DNA from: Saprospiraceae bacterium | GTDB lineage: Bacteria > Bacteroidota > Bacteroidia > Chitinophagales > Saprospiraceae | DNA: 37,884 nucleotides | Reading direction: 5' to 3' | NCBI GenBank assembly: GCA_020629965.1 | Contig: JAHDCG010000053.1 | Location: 1-37,884 of the forward strand | Part shown: positions 8,132 through 15,663 of the stretch, in pieces | How the letters are laid out: each line of letters starts with the position of its first letter | Position numbering within the stretch: the stretch's first letter is position 1 | Program-made: the position numbers and the translations under genes | The notes under the pieces: generated by a model | Database searches by the model: none | Seen by the model: the letters and a program-made list of their open reading frames with translations, nothing else | What the model was told of the DNA's origin: nothing

Positions 8132-8470
8132 ATGTTTATAATTAATAATCCGCCTATGAAGGGCGATGTTTTTTACGTGGACTTAAATCGTCCGGGAGAA
8201 TATACAATTAAGAAGGTTCGACCTTGTTTGATTCTATGGCAAGTGTCAAGAACTTATACAGTTATACCAATTACAAAATACATTAAAGTAATTAGCCCAA
8301 GCGAAATCTTTATAGAAAAGGGGATAGGAGGATTAAAGGTTGACTCAAGGTTGAAAGTTGGACAAATGACAACTGTTTCAGAAGAACAAATTTTGAATAG
8401 AATGGGAGCGGTTTCAGATACCTTCCTTAAAGAAGTGGAAGCAAAAATTTCAAAATTACTTGGTTTATGA
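8132..8470 (+). CDS. MazF/PemK-family toxin, apparently without antitoxin
   Basis: This protein has 112 residues from ATG 8132, or 104 from the in-frame ATG 8156 that starts MKGDVFYVDL; the latter fits the usual MazF N-terminus equally well. Family hallmarks are GDVFYVDL at the first strand, KKVRPCLIL (the RPxxI/V strand), then DSRLKVGQMTTVSEEQI and NRMGAVSD. MazF toxins are SH3-like mRNA endoribonucleases. No antitoxin-sized ORF lies next to it on either side: 7910-8131 is the divergent promoter region and 8471-8660 is nearly empty. The gene is strongly AT-rich. It could be a solitary toxin, a domesticated gene or part of the adjacent defence operon. Confidence 0.8.
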   Translation: MFIINNPPMKGDVFYVDLNRPGEYTIKKVRPCLILWQVSRTYTVIPITKYIKVISPSEIFIEKGIGGLKVDSRLKVGQMTTVSEEQILNRMGAVSDTFLKEVEAKISKLLGL

Positions 8471-8546
8471 AGAATATAGATTTGACAAAGTAAAATGAAG
8501 ATTATCCAAAAGGATATAAAACGAATTAGGAATAAATTTAAAACTA

Positions 8547-8566
8547 TCGGATTTTATAAAATCCGA
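8547..8566. promoter_or_regulatory. 20-bp perfect palindrome between toxin and helicase genes
   Basis: TCGGATTTTA is followed directly by its exact reverse complement. It lies 77 nt after the MazF-like stop and 95 nt before the helicase-fusion ATG. It could be an operator for the downstream gene or a weak terminator hairpin; no T-run follows it. Confidence 0.4.
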
Positions 8567-8660
8567 AATTAAATAATAACAAGTTGCAAAATTTAGTGAA
8601 CTATACCCAATTTATGTCTTATTTTTATTGAGAGTTTTTTTAGCATCAGAGAAAACCCAC

Positions 8661-11600
8661 ATGAACAAATCCCACTTCCACGCCCTCACCCGCGACCGCC
8701 GCGACTCCCTCCGCCTCCTCCAAAAAACCTCCATGCGCGGCATCCGCGACGGCATCGTAGAAAAATATTCCGAACCCGCTCACTTTATTTATGAACTGCT
8801 GCAAAATGCCGACGACGTGCGGGCTGACCGCGTCCGTTTTATCTTGCGTGCCGACGGATTGTATTTTATGCACAACGGTACGGTGCGCTTCAATGTCACC
8901 GCACCGAATCAGACCGCAGTCGGGCACATCAACGCGATAACTTCCATCGGAAATTCGAGTAAATCGGAGCAGACCAATACTATCGGGAAGTTTGGTGTGG
9001 GCTTTAAATCCGTGTTCCGGTACACGACCACGCCGCACATTTACGACCCCGAGGTTGCTTTTAAAATCACCGATTTTATCGTTCCCGTCCTTTTGGAAGA
9101 AACGCGACACCCTTTGCAGGAAAGCGACGAAACGCTCTTTTATTTCCCCTTCGACCGCCCCGAAAAAACGGCGGAAACGGCTTTTGCGGAGATCGAAAAT
9201 AAAATTAAAAACTTACAACATCCCGCCCTCTTTCTCAATCATCTGCGCAAAATTTCGTGGCAAATCCACGGCACTTTCGGGCATTTTACTTTGGAAACCG
9301 CAGCCGAAAAAACCGTTGCCGACACTCTTATCGAACGCCTGACCGCCGGCACACAAACGGGTAAAAAAACGCAACAAACCCGCTTCCTTAGATTCAGCCG
9401 CCGCGAAGCCGATACTGATTTAAAGTACAGTCTCGTCTATCTTTTGGACGAAAACAACGCACTACAAACCGCCGACCACCACGATTTATACTGCTATTTT
9501 TCTACCAAAGTCAGCACGCCTTTCGCCTTTTTGCTGCACGCGCCTTTCCTGCTCACCGACAGCCGCGAAGGCATCAAGACGGGCGAAAAATGGAACCGTG
9601 ATTTACTCGCTTTGCTCGCTGAGTTGCAAGCAGACAGCGTCGAATTATTGCGCGACGAAAAACTGCTGACCGAAGAGAGTTTCTTAGCTTTTCCTTATCA
9701 AGTCCAAACCGGCAACCGCCGCAACCGCGAGCTTTTCTCCCTTTTTTACGAAGCATTTTTACGCAAAATGCAACAGTCCGCATTGCTGCCGACGGGCGAC
9801 GAAAATTTCGTCTCCGTCGCCCGCGCCTACCTACCCGAAAGTCGCCCTTTGACCGACCTTTTTCCCGATAATTTATTAGCGGACTTAGTCAAAAATCCAG
9901 CGGCACGTTGGGTTTTTCCCAACCTCAAATCGACGACCGAACTGTGGAATTTTGTCAAGAATAACCTCACCGCCCCGCTCGAAAAACTTGACAGTCAAAG
10001 AAATCTCAGCGAACTCAGCAGCGGCATCGTCACCGCCGAATACTTGGTGCGCCGCCTGACCGCCGATTTTATCGCCGCACAAGACGAGGTTTGGCTGACC
10101 GGCTTTTACCGCGAAATGTCGGAACGTCACCGCTCGCTGTGGCAGGGCGATTCCGCGATTTTGCGTTACCTGCCCGTTCTTCCGCGCGACGACGGCACGG
10201 TGACGGCAGCCTTCGACCCGAATACCCGTCAGCCCTTAGTGTGGCTGCCTTTGCCGACCGGCACCGACTACCCGACGGTCAAATACAGCCTCGCCGAAGT
10301 GCCGACCAATCTGACTTTTTTCCGCGCTTTGGGCTTAACGACTCCGGCGGCGAACGATGAAATTCAACTCAACATCCTGCCGAAATACCGTGCGGCAAAA
10401 CCCGCCGAGAACTTCGACTTCGGACAGGATTTTGAGAAAATTTATCAATACTACCGCGACTCGAATTTGGAAAAAGCGGAGAAATTATTGGAGCAACTGC
10501 GCGAAATTCCTTTTTTACAAGGCATCGACCTATCCGACGGCAGCGTGGATTTTAAGCGACCGCAAGACCTGTATTTCGGTACGCCGCAGTTGCAGCAATA
10601 TTTTCAAAATGCGCCGGTTGCGTTGCTGCCGGCCGATTTTATTTTTACCGATGATAAAACGGAAAACGAGCGCAAAACCTATTTTCTGCGCAAGTTAGGG
10701 GTGCGTTTTTACCCGCATTTTCAAACCGCAGAAGACGTGCTGAGCGAGGAGAAGAAAGAGGAATTGCGACAAAAAGAAACGCCCGCCGCCGTGATAGTGA
10801 TGTGGGAAACCACGACGGATTTCATCTTAGACGGACTCGAAAATTTTCTGCAAAAGCCCGTCGATTTAGCACAATCCGTGCTGCTGTGGGAAGTTTTGCA
10901 TTCCGTGCCGACCGAGTATTTGCGCGGCAAACAATTCGGCACTTACACCTATCAATACACGGCGGAGCATCAAATAAATTTCCCCGCCGCGTGGCTGCAA
11001 ACGCTGCAAACAACACCTTTTTTGTACGATAAAAATGCCGTACTGCACACGCCGCTTTCGCTGCGAAAGGAAGATTTGCATTCGGATTATAACTTAGACC
11101 GGACGCATTTTTTATCGGAAATTCTTTTTCAAAAAGCCGGAAATTTCGACCGTTTGGCGGGACTGAATGCGGAAGAGTTATTGGCTATCGAACTCGGTAA
11201 AAAGTTTTTGCAGGAAGGATTTTCGGAGTCCGATTTGCAGAGCCTGAAAGCCTACAAAGCCCGCAAAGCCGACCGTGAGGAGCGACAAAAACGGCGCAAA
11301 CCCGAGCCGAAAGTCACCCCGCCGCCCGCGCCCGACGCCGACGAGTTTAATCCTGCTTTCCTGTCTTCCGAAGAATTATTGGCGAAACAAGCCGAACTGC
11401 GCCGACAACTGGAGACCGAATTGGAAGAGAAAATCGATGACCTGCTGCAAATCGAGCAACTCAAAAACACCATTCAATCCGCCGAAAAATACAGTTACGC
11501 GTGGTTCACCGCGCTTTTGGAATTGGAGTACATTTTGGCCTTCGAGCAAAACGACAAAGACCGCAGTATCAGCATTTTTTTCGACAAAGTCGAGCAAGAG

Positions 11601-13334
11601 CCGGGCGCGGATAAAACGCTGATACTCAAGCAGCCGTCGCGCAATCTGCCCGTGAATATCGAAGAAACGGGCGATATTACTTTACGGCTGCAATTAGCCG
11701 ACGAGCGCAAAATTTTGGACGTCGAGGTCGTCAGTATTCGCAATACGACGCTGCGTGCCAAGCTCAAGTCCATCGACGCTTTGGCGGGTGTCGATTTTAA
11801 GAAAATACGCGGTGCGACCCTCGTCATTCAGGACACGATTTTTACTTTGGAAGAATTGGTGAAAAGTTTCGGCGAACTGCCCTTCGCGCCGACCGATAAT
11901 CTGCAAACGCGCCTGCCCGAGCCGCTGCGCTTCGTCTTCGGTCCGCCGGGTACGGGAAAGACGACCTATCTCGCCCGCGAAGAAATCATGCCGATACTCG
12001 AAGGCGACGAACCCGCCAAAATTTTGGTGCTCACGCCGACCAACAAAGCGGCGGATGTCTTGGTGCTGAAACTGCTCGAAATGCTGCCCGATATTCCCGA
12101 ATCGCTGATGCGTTTCGGAGTGACGACGAGCGATGCCGTTGAAACCGCCGGGCTGCTCAAAGACAGCAGTTTCGATTTTTCCGACACCGAGCATTGCTGC
12201 GTCGTGACGACGATTACGCGCTTTCCTTACGACGGTTTTAATCGCGGCTACGACGAGTTTAAACTCAAAAATATCGATTGGGACATCATCCTTTTTGACG
12301 AGGCGTCGATGATTACTTTGGCGGCGATAGTGCATACGATTTATCAGCGACCGGGTGCGGAATTTGTCATTGCCGGCGACCCGTTTCAAATTGAACCCAT
12401 CGTTTTTGCCGAAGAATGGAAGGGTGAAAATATTTACAATTTTGTCAATTTGCAGAGTTTCGACCCCGAGCTGCAGCGTGAGCAACTGACGCCGCACACC
12501 TTCGAGGTCGTCAATTTGGAAACCCAATACCGCGCGATTTCGACCATCGGTTATCTGTACAGTCACCTGACTTACGACGGAAAATTGCGGCATAATCGCT
12601 ACCCGCGTGACCGCCGACCGCTGCATCTGCCGGAGCTTCCGCTTAAAGATGTGACCGTCATTCGTTTCCCCGTGCATCCGTTGGAAACGCTTTTTCGCCC
12701 GCAACTTTTACTGCGCAGTCACTACCACATTTACTCCGCCCTGCTGACCGTCGAAACCGTTAAATACTTGGTGCGCAACATTTCCGCGCAGATGCAGCCG
12801 AAGGAAAAACCGTGGCGCATCGGCATTATTTGTCCGTACAAAGCGCAGGCAACTTTGGTCGATAAAGTGCTGTCCGCCCAAAATCTCGCCGACCCGAAAG
12901 TGCGGTGGCAATGCGGCACGATTCACAGTTTTCAGGGCGATGAATGCGAAATCATTTTGACGCTTTTCAATCCGCCGCTGCACATTTCCAAAAGCCCGAA
13001 TATGTTTTTGAACAAAAAAAATATTCTCAACGTGGCTATCAGTCGGGCGAGCGATTACCTCATTTTGCTGCTGCCCGACACGCAAACGGAAAACTCCGAA
13101 AACCTGTATCAGCTCAACCGCTTGCAAAGCATTATCGACTATTTTATCAAAGGAAATTGTCAAAAATACGACAGCCGCGAGTTGGAAGAAATTCTGCTTG
13201 GCCGGTTCGATTTTATCGAGCAAAATACTTTTGCGACGACACATCAAAGTGTGAATGTATATGTGAAACCGGAGAAGAAATACGAAATTCGCTGTGAAGA
13301 GCGGGCGGTGGATGTGCAGGTGAATGAGGGTTGA
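8661..13334 (+). CDS. Sacsin/Hsp90-like ATPase fused to SF1 (Upf1-like) helicase
   Basis: This 1557-residue protein has a GHKL ATPase domain at the N-terminus: N-box FIYELLQNADD (about 43-53), G1-like FMHNGTVRF, ITSIGNSSKS, and IGKFGVGFKSVFR (about 108-120), the sacsin-type form. A long middle region of unknown fold follows, with a charged coiled coil around 860-960. The C-terminal third is an SF1 helicase: Walker A GPPGTGKTT (about 1094), VLTPTNKAAD, DIILFDEAS (motif II), IAGDPFQIEP (III), ETQYRAIS (IV), IICPYKAQ, GTIHSFQGDE (V) and NVAISRASD (VI). No nuclease motif is evident. The start at 8661 excludes a weak TTG extension. Proteins combining these ATPases with helicases occur in prokaryotic conflict islands. 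Nucleic-acid remodelling gated by the GHKL module is inference. Confidence 0.88.
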   Translation: MNKSHFHALTRDRRDSLRLLQKTSMRGIRDGIVEKYSEPAHFIYELLQNADDVRADRVRFILRADGLYFMHNGTVRFNVTAPNQTAVGHINAITSIGNSSKSEQTNTIGKFGVGFKSVFRYTTTPHIYDPEVAFKITDFIVPVLLEETRHPLQESDETLFYFPFDRPEKTAETAFAEIENKIKNLQHPALFLNHLRKISWQIHGTFGHFTLETAAEKTVADTLIERLTAGTQTGKKTQQTRFLRFSRREADTDLKYSLVYLLDENNALQTADHHDLYCYFSTKVSTPFAFLLHAPFLLTDSREGIKTGEKWNRDLLALLAELQADSVELLRDEKLLTEESFLAFPYQVQTGNRRNRELFSLFYEAFLRKMQQSALLPTGDENFVSVARAYLPESRPLTDLFPDNLLADLVKNPAARWVFPNLKSTTELWNFVKNNLTAPLEKLDSQRNLSELSSGIVTAEYLVRRLTADFIAAQDEVWLTGFYREMSERHRSLWQGDSAILRYLPVLPRDDGTVTAAFDPNTRQPLVWLPLPTGTDYPTVKYSLAEVPTNLTFFRALGLTTPAANDEIQLNILPKYRAAKPAENFDFGQDFEKIYQYYRDSNLEKAEKLLEQLREIPFLQGIDLSDGSVDFKRPQDLYFGTPQLQQYFQNAPVALLPADFIFTDDKTENERKTYFLRKLGVRFYPHFQTAEDVLSEEKKEELRQKETPAAVIVMWETTTDFILDGLENFLQKPVDLAQSVLLWEVLHSVPTEYLRGKQFGTYTYQYTAEHQINFPAAWLQTLQTTPFLYDKNAVLHTPLSLRKEDLHSDYNLDRTHFLSEILFQKAGNFDRLAGLNAEELLAIELGKKFLQEGFSESDLQSLKAYKARKADREERQKRRKPEPKVTPPPAPDADEFNPAFLSSEELLAKQAELRRQLETELEEKIDDLLQIEQLKNTIQSAEKYSYAWFTALLELEYILAFEQNDKDRSISIFFDKVEQEPGADKTLILKQPSRNLPVNIEETGDITLRLQLADERKILDVEVVSIRNTTLRAKLKSIDALAGVDFKKIRGATLVIQDTIFTLEELVKSFGELPFAPTDNLQTRLPEPLRFVFGPPGTGKTTYLAREEIMPILEGDEPAKILVLTPTNKAADVLVLKLLEMLPDIPESLMRFGVTTSDAVETAGLLKDSSFDFSDTEHCCVVTTITRFPYDGFNRGYDEFKLKNIDWDIILFDEASMITLAAIVHTIYQRPGAEFVIAGDPFQIEPIVFAEEWKGENIYNFVNLQSFDPELQREQLTPHTFEVVNLETQYRAISTIGYLYSHLTYDGKLRHNRYPRDRRPLHLPELPLKDVTVIRFPVHPLETLFRPQLLLRSHYHIYSALLTVETVKYLVRNISAQMQPKEKPWRIGIICPYKAQATLVDKVLSAQNLADPKVRWQCGTIHSFQGDECEIILTLFNPPLHISKSPNMFLNKKNILNVAISRASDYLILLLPDTQTENSENLYQLNRLQSIIDYFIKGNCQKYDSRELEEILLGRFDFIEQNTFATTHQSVNVYVKPEKKYEIRCEERAVDVQVNEG

Positions 13335-13396
13335 AATATTGTTTTTGTTACTGAAATTTTCTATCTTGCCGACACTTAGAGAATAAACTACCGATT

Positions 13397-13831
13397 TTGA
13401 ACAATATACAAGAAATAAAGGAGTTGGCAGAATTACGCATTAAAGAAGCCGAATTACTTTTTGAAAACGGTTTTTACGACGGGTCGATTTACTTAGCCGG
13501 TTACTCTGTCGAGTTGCTTTTGAAGGCAAAGATATGTGAACTTTTAGATGTTCCCGACCTTTTCGGAGGAGGAGCAACTCCGGAAGTTTTGAAAAGTTTC
13601 AAAACTCATAAGTTGGAAAATTTGTTAACACTAAGCGGACGAGTTCGCAAATTGCAAAACGATAAGAAGGACAATGTTCAATTGTTTAATAATTGGTCTT
13701 TAGTTTGTGAATGGTCGGAACAGAAAAGATACTGCTCATGTGGTACATGTACTAAAATTAATGCAGAAAAGTCCTTGAATGCAGTTACAGACAAGCAAAA
13801 TGGAATAAAATCATGGTTAGAACAAAACTAA
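13397..13831 (+). CDS. HEPN-domain protein
   Basis: This 144-residue helical protein carries the HEPN pattern AELRIKEAELLFENG ... SIYLAGYSVELLLKAKI (residues 10-46), a THKLENLL segment (70-77) and WSEQKRY (106-112). In many HEPN toxins a catalytic R-x4-6-H motif is present; here Arg111 is followed by Tyr and a Cys cluster (C113, C115, C118) with no His, so RNase activity is doubtful. The only start codon in range is TTG at 13397, as there is no internal Met. It begins 62 nt after the helicase fusion on the same strand and overlaps the next gene by 19 nt. HEPN proteins often act as RNases, or as non-catalytic partners of MNT nucleotidyltransferases. Confidence 0.8.
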   Translation: MNNIQEIKELAELRIKEAELLFENGFYDGSIYLAGYSVELLLKAKICELLDVPDLFGGGATPEVLKSFKTHKLENLLTLSGRVRKLQNDKKDNVQLFNNWSLVCEWSEQKRYCSCGTCTKINAEKSLNAVTDKQNGIKSWLEQN

Positions 13832-14145
13832 CGACAATAAAAGAGGACTTGGGTGAATTCTTGCGAGCGATGAAAAACGCGGACAAAGAGCTAACTTACG
13901 CTTGTTTGATACCTGTCTATAAAGGAAAAATAGATAGTCCTTTGATATTACAGGTTAACGCCGATTGGGTAAATGATATGGATTGCTCTGAAGCTATTTC
14001 ATTAGTCGTCGATATATTATTTAAAAGTACGACACCGGAGTTGCGTAATAAATTATTCAGAGTAGATATTTATGATGAAAACGGCGAGTGGCACTGCACT
14101 TCTCCCGAATACATTTTAACGGGAGAAATGCCGGAAGTGTATTAA
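13813..14145 (+). CDS. Unrecognised 110-residue partner of the HEPN gene
   Basis: I do not recognise this family. The protein is acidic, with a helical N-terminus (TKLTTIKEDLGEFLRAM), a strand-like stretch YACLIPVYKG ... PLILQVNADW, and DIYDENGEWHCTSPEYILTG near the end. It lacks the GSxxxGxxxxxSD motif of minimal nucleotidyltransferases, so it is not the usual MNT partner of HEPN proteins. The ATG lies inside the last codons of the HEPN gene (19-nt overlap), indicating translational coupling and a shared function, perhaps as antidote or adaptor. Base composition is AT-rich like the HEPN gene and unlike the helicase fusion. Confidence 0.7.
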   Translation: MVRTKLTTIKEDLGEFLRAMKNADKELTYACLIPVYKGKIDSPLILQVNADWVNDMDCSEAISLVVDILFKSTTPELRNKLFRVDIYDENGEWHCTSPEYILTGEMPEVY

Positions 14146-14184
14146 CGCGTATATTTTTTTTAGCTGCGTTCAGGTATTCGTTTG

Positions 14185-14811
14185 CTACGATATATCAATG
14201 CCTTTAGCCCTCACCTTCCCCCGCCACTCCAACCACCCCAAAAACGCAATTACTACATATACCACAAACAGCACGCTAAACAGATAAGCCCCTTTTTGCC
14301 AGTACAACCACACGTAAACCGCGTCGATGACAATCCAGTACAGCCAATTTTCCAACTTCTTATAAATCACTAAAAAGGTAATTAGCACCGAAAAAATCGT
14401 GGTGAAAGAATCGACGTATGGAAAAGACGTGTCGCTGTAATTTGCGTACAGACTGCCTACCAAAATCGTTACCAAAAAACCAATGACAATCAGCCCGCCG
14501 TGTTCGCGCACACTCATCCGCGTAATCGGTAATTCTTCTTTGTTTTTACTGCCGTATTTCCATTGATGGATGCCGTAAAAACTCATACCGACGTAGAAAA
14601 TTTGCAGCAAGGCTTCTATCTGTAAATTGTAATCGAAATACGCCACATAACCCCACAGCGCGCAACTGATAATACCGAAAAACCAACACCAAATATTTTC
14701 CCGCGTCGCCAAAATCAGATATAGAATCGCCGTCACCGTCACGATGATATCGAGGGTCGGCAGCGCGGCGGCTTCCGTTAAAATTTGCTCCGTCAGTGCG
14801 TTGAAATCCAT
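14185..14811 (-). CDS. pnuC: Nicotinamide riboside transporter PnuC
   Basis: This 208-residue inner-membrane protein has about seven hydrophobic segments. PnuC hallmarks are ATRENIWCWFFGIIS, the Gln-containing helix LQIEALLQIFYVGMSFYGIHQW, and near the end IDAVYVWLYWQKGAYLF followed by FLGWLEW, equivalent to the WKNWxxWxxxD and GYxxW motifs of the family. PnuC moves nicotinamide riboside, or in related PnuT/PnuX proteins thiamine or riboflavin, by facilitated diffusion coupled to phosphorylation inside the cell. The ATG at 14811 gives the normal N-terminus; an upstream in-frame start would add 26 unlikely residues. No TPP riboswitch consensus is visible upstream, which weighs against the thiamine-specific subtype. 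Confidence 0.9.
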   Translation of the reverse strand: MDFNALTEQILTEAAALPTLDIIVTVTAILYLILATRENIWCWFFGIISCALWGYVAYFDYNLQIEALLQIFYVGMSFYGIHQWKYGSKNKEELPITRMSVREHGGLIVIGFLVTILVGSLYANYSDTSFPYVDSFTTIFSVLITFLVIYKKLENWLYWIVIDAVYVWLYWQKGAYLFSVLFVVYVVIAFLGWLEWRGKVRAKGIDIS

Positions 14812-14826
14812 GGCCGTTTTATTTAA

Positions 14827-14848
14827 AAATGTCCGTTGTTTGACATTT
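14827..14848. promoter_or_regulatory. Inverted repeat just upstream of pnuC
   Basis: AAATGTC (14827-14833) and its complement GACATTT (14842-14848) are separated by 8 nt and sit 16 nt before the pnuC start. The position fits an operator or a short 5'-UTR hairpin; no regulator is identified. Confidence 0.35.
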
Positions 14849-15044
14849 GTGAGATATTGTGTGCGTGATTTACGGCAGCAAAGAAACACTCTTTTGCCGG
14901 TTTATAATCATCGTTTATATGTGCTTTGGTCAAAGTTTAAGTATTTGATAATCAGGGGTTTAGTTTATATTTATTTTCTCAAATTAAAGAAAAAATTTTT
15001 ATTTATTAAAAATAAAATTATGATAATTACCAAATTTGGGGTAG

Positions 15045-15073
15045 TTGCAACAGGGTAGTACCCTCTAATTTTG
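15045..15073 (+). promoter_or_regulatory. Consensus promoter of the giant T9SS protein, with embedded palindrome
   Basis: TTG (15045-15047), 18-nt spacer and TAATTTTG (15066-15073) match the Bacteroidota -33/-7 consensus. The spacer contains the palindrome AGGGTA-G-TACCCT (15052-15064), and GGGTAGT occurs twice 14 nt apart around the -33 element. A repressor or activator site overlapping the promoter is a reasonable inference. Confidence 0.6.
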
Positions 15074-15340
15074 CCCTGTCTTACGAACAAAGACACCGAT
15101 TTTTTATCCCGTATTACACAAAGCATTCGTTACTTTTTTTCAAACTTTCGTCGAATGCAACATGAACATATTTTTAATCAAATTTTCATCCCATGAACAA
15201 CACTTACACGTCTCTCCGCACGCGCGGAATCCCTTTACGTTTTTCCTCAATCACAAGGCAGGTTTACGGCTAATCGGGTAACACAGTTACCTCGATTTTT
15301 GCTTTCGGTAATAACCGAAATCTACCTTGCAGTACCGTCG

Positions 15341-15375
15341 GGCAACTGTCAACTGACAACCGACAACGATTCAAC
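15341..15375 (-). repeat. 7-bp-period repeat array (GTTG family)
   Basis: Five units of the type GRCAACY in register, the complement of the GGTTGAC unit seen elsewhere in the window, lie inside the leader of the giant protein gene. Confidence 0.6.
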
Positions 15376-15416
15376 ACCACACATTTTTTACAGGAAAAAC
15401 AACATCTTCAACAAAC

Positions 15417-15438
15417 GACGGTCATTCACCCGACCGTC
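15417..15438. promoter_or_regulatory. Hairpin in the leader of the giant protein gene
   Basis: GACGGTC (15417-15423) pairs perfectly with GACCGTC (15432-15438) across an 8-nt loop. No T-run follows, so it is not a standard terminator. Confidence 0.35.
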
Positions 15439-15663
15439 ACGGATTCTAACAGCGTATTTTCCTGTCAATAATTTCTGAGAACATCCTTTTGTCGTCATCG
15501 ACAAGAAAACACCCGCTGCGTTTTGAAATAAATTTGCCCCGGCATATCCTTCACTTATTTCGGAAAAAGACCCGCGAAAAGTTTTTTGTCATCCAATACA
15601 GCAGTCGAACAAGTCGTGCGTCCGTCATTCGCCCGCCGTCAGCCGTTCGCCGAAAACAAAAGT

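Larger units (their letters stand above)
15074..15663 (+). other. Long (~590 nt) leader of the giant surface-protein gene
   Basis: No convincing gene is present between the promoter and the ATG at 15664. In-frame extension of the protein to 15586 exists but would precede a clean signal peptide with 26 implausible residues. The leader holds a heptad repeat (15341-15375) and a 7-bp hairpin (15417-15438). The AT-rich stretch 14890-15040 before the promoter shows nothing else recognisable. Confidence 0.5.

Noticed and set aside
8495-8572. 25-codon basic ORF between the MazF-like gene and the helicase fusion
   Set aside because: It is too short, AT-rich and runs through the palindrome at 8547-8566; no antitoxin features.
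8661-13334. Assigning the HATPase-helicase fusion to a named system such as Mokosh or Zorya
   Set aside because: Mokosh pairs a helicase with a kinase or PLD nuclease and Zorya has ZorAB motor proteins; neither is present here.
14812-15040. TPP or NAD riboswitch upstream of pnuC
   Set aside because: I looked for the conserved CTGAGA and related TPP box sequences on the minus strand and did not find them.
15586-15663. Upstream start for the giant secreted protein
   Set aside because: It would place 26 residues before a good signal peptide; ATG 15664 is preferred.
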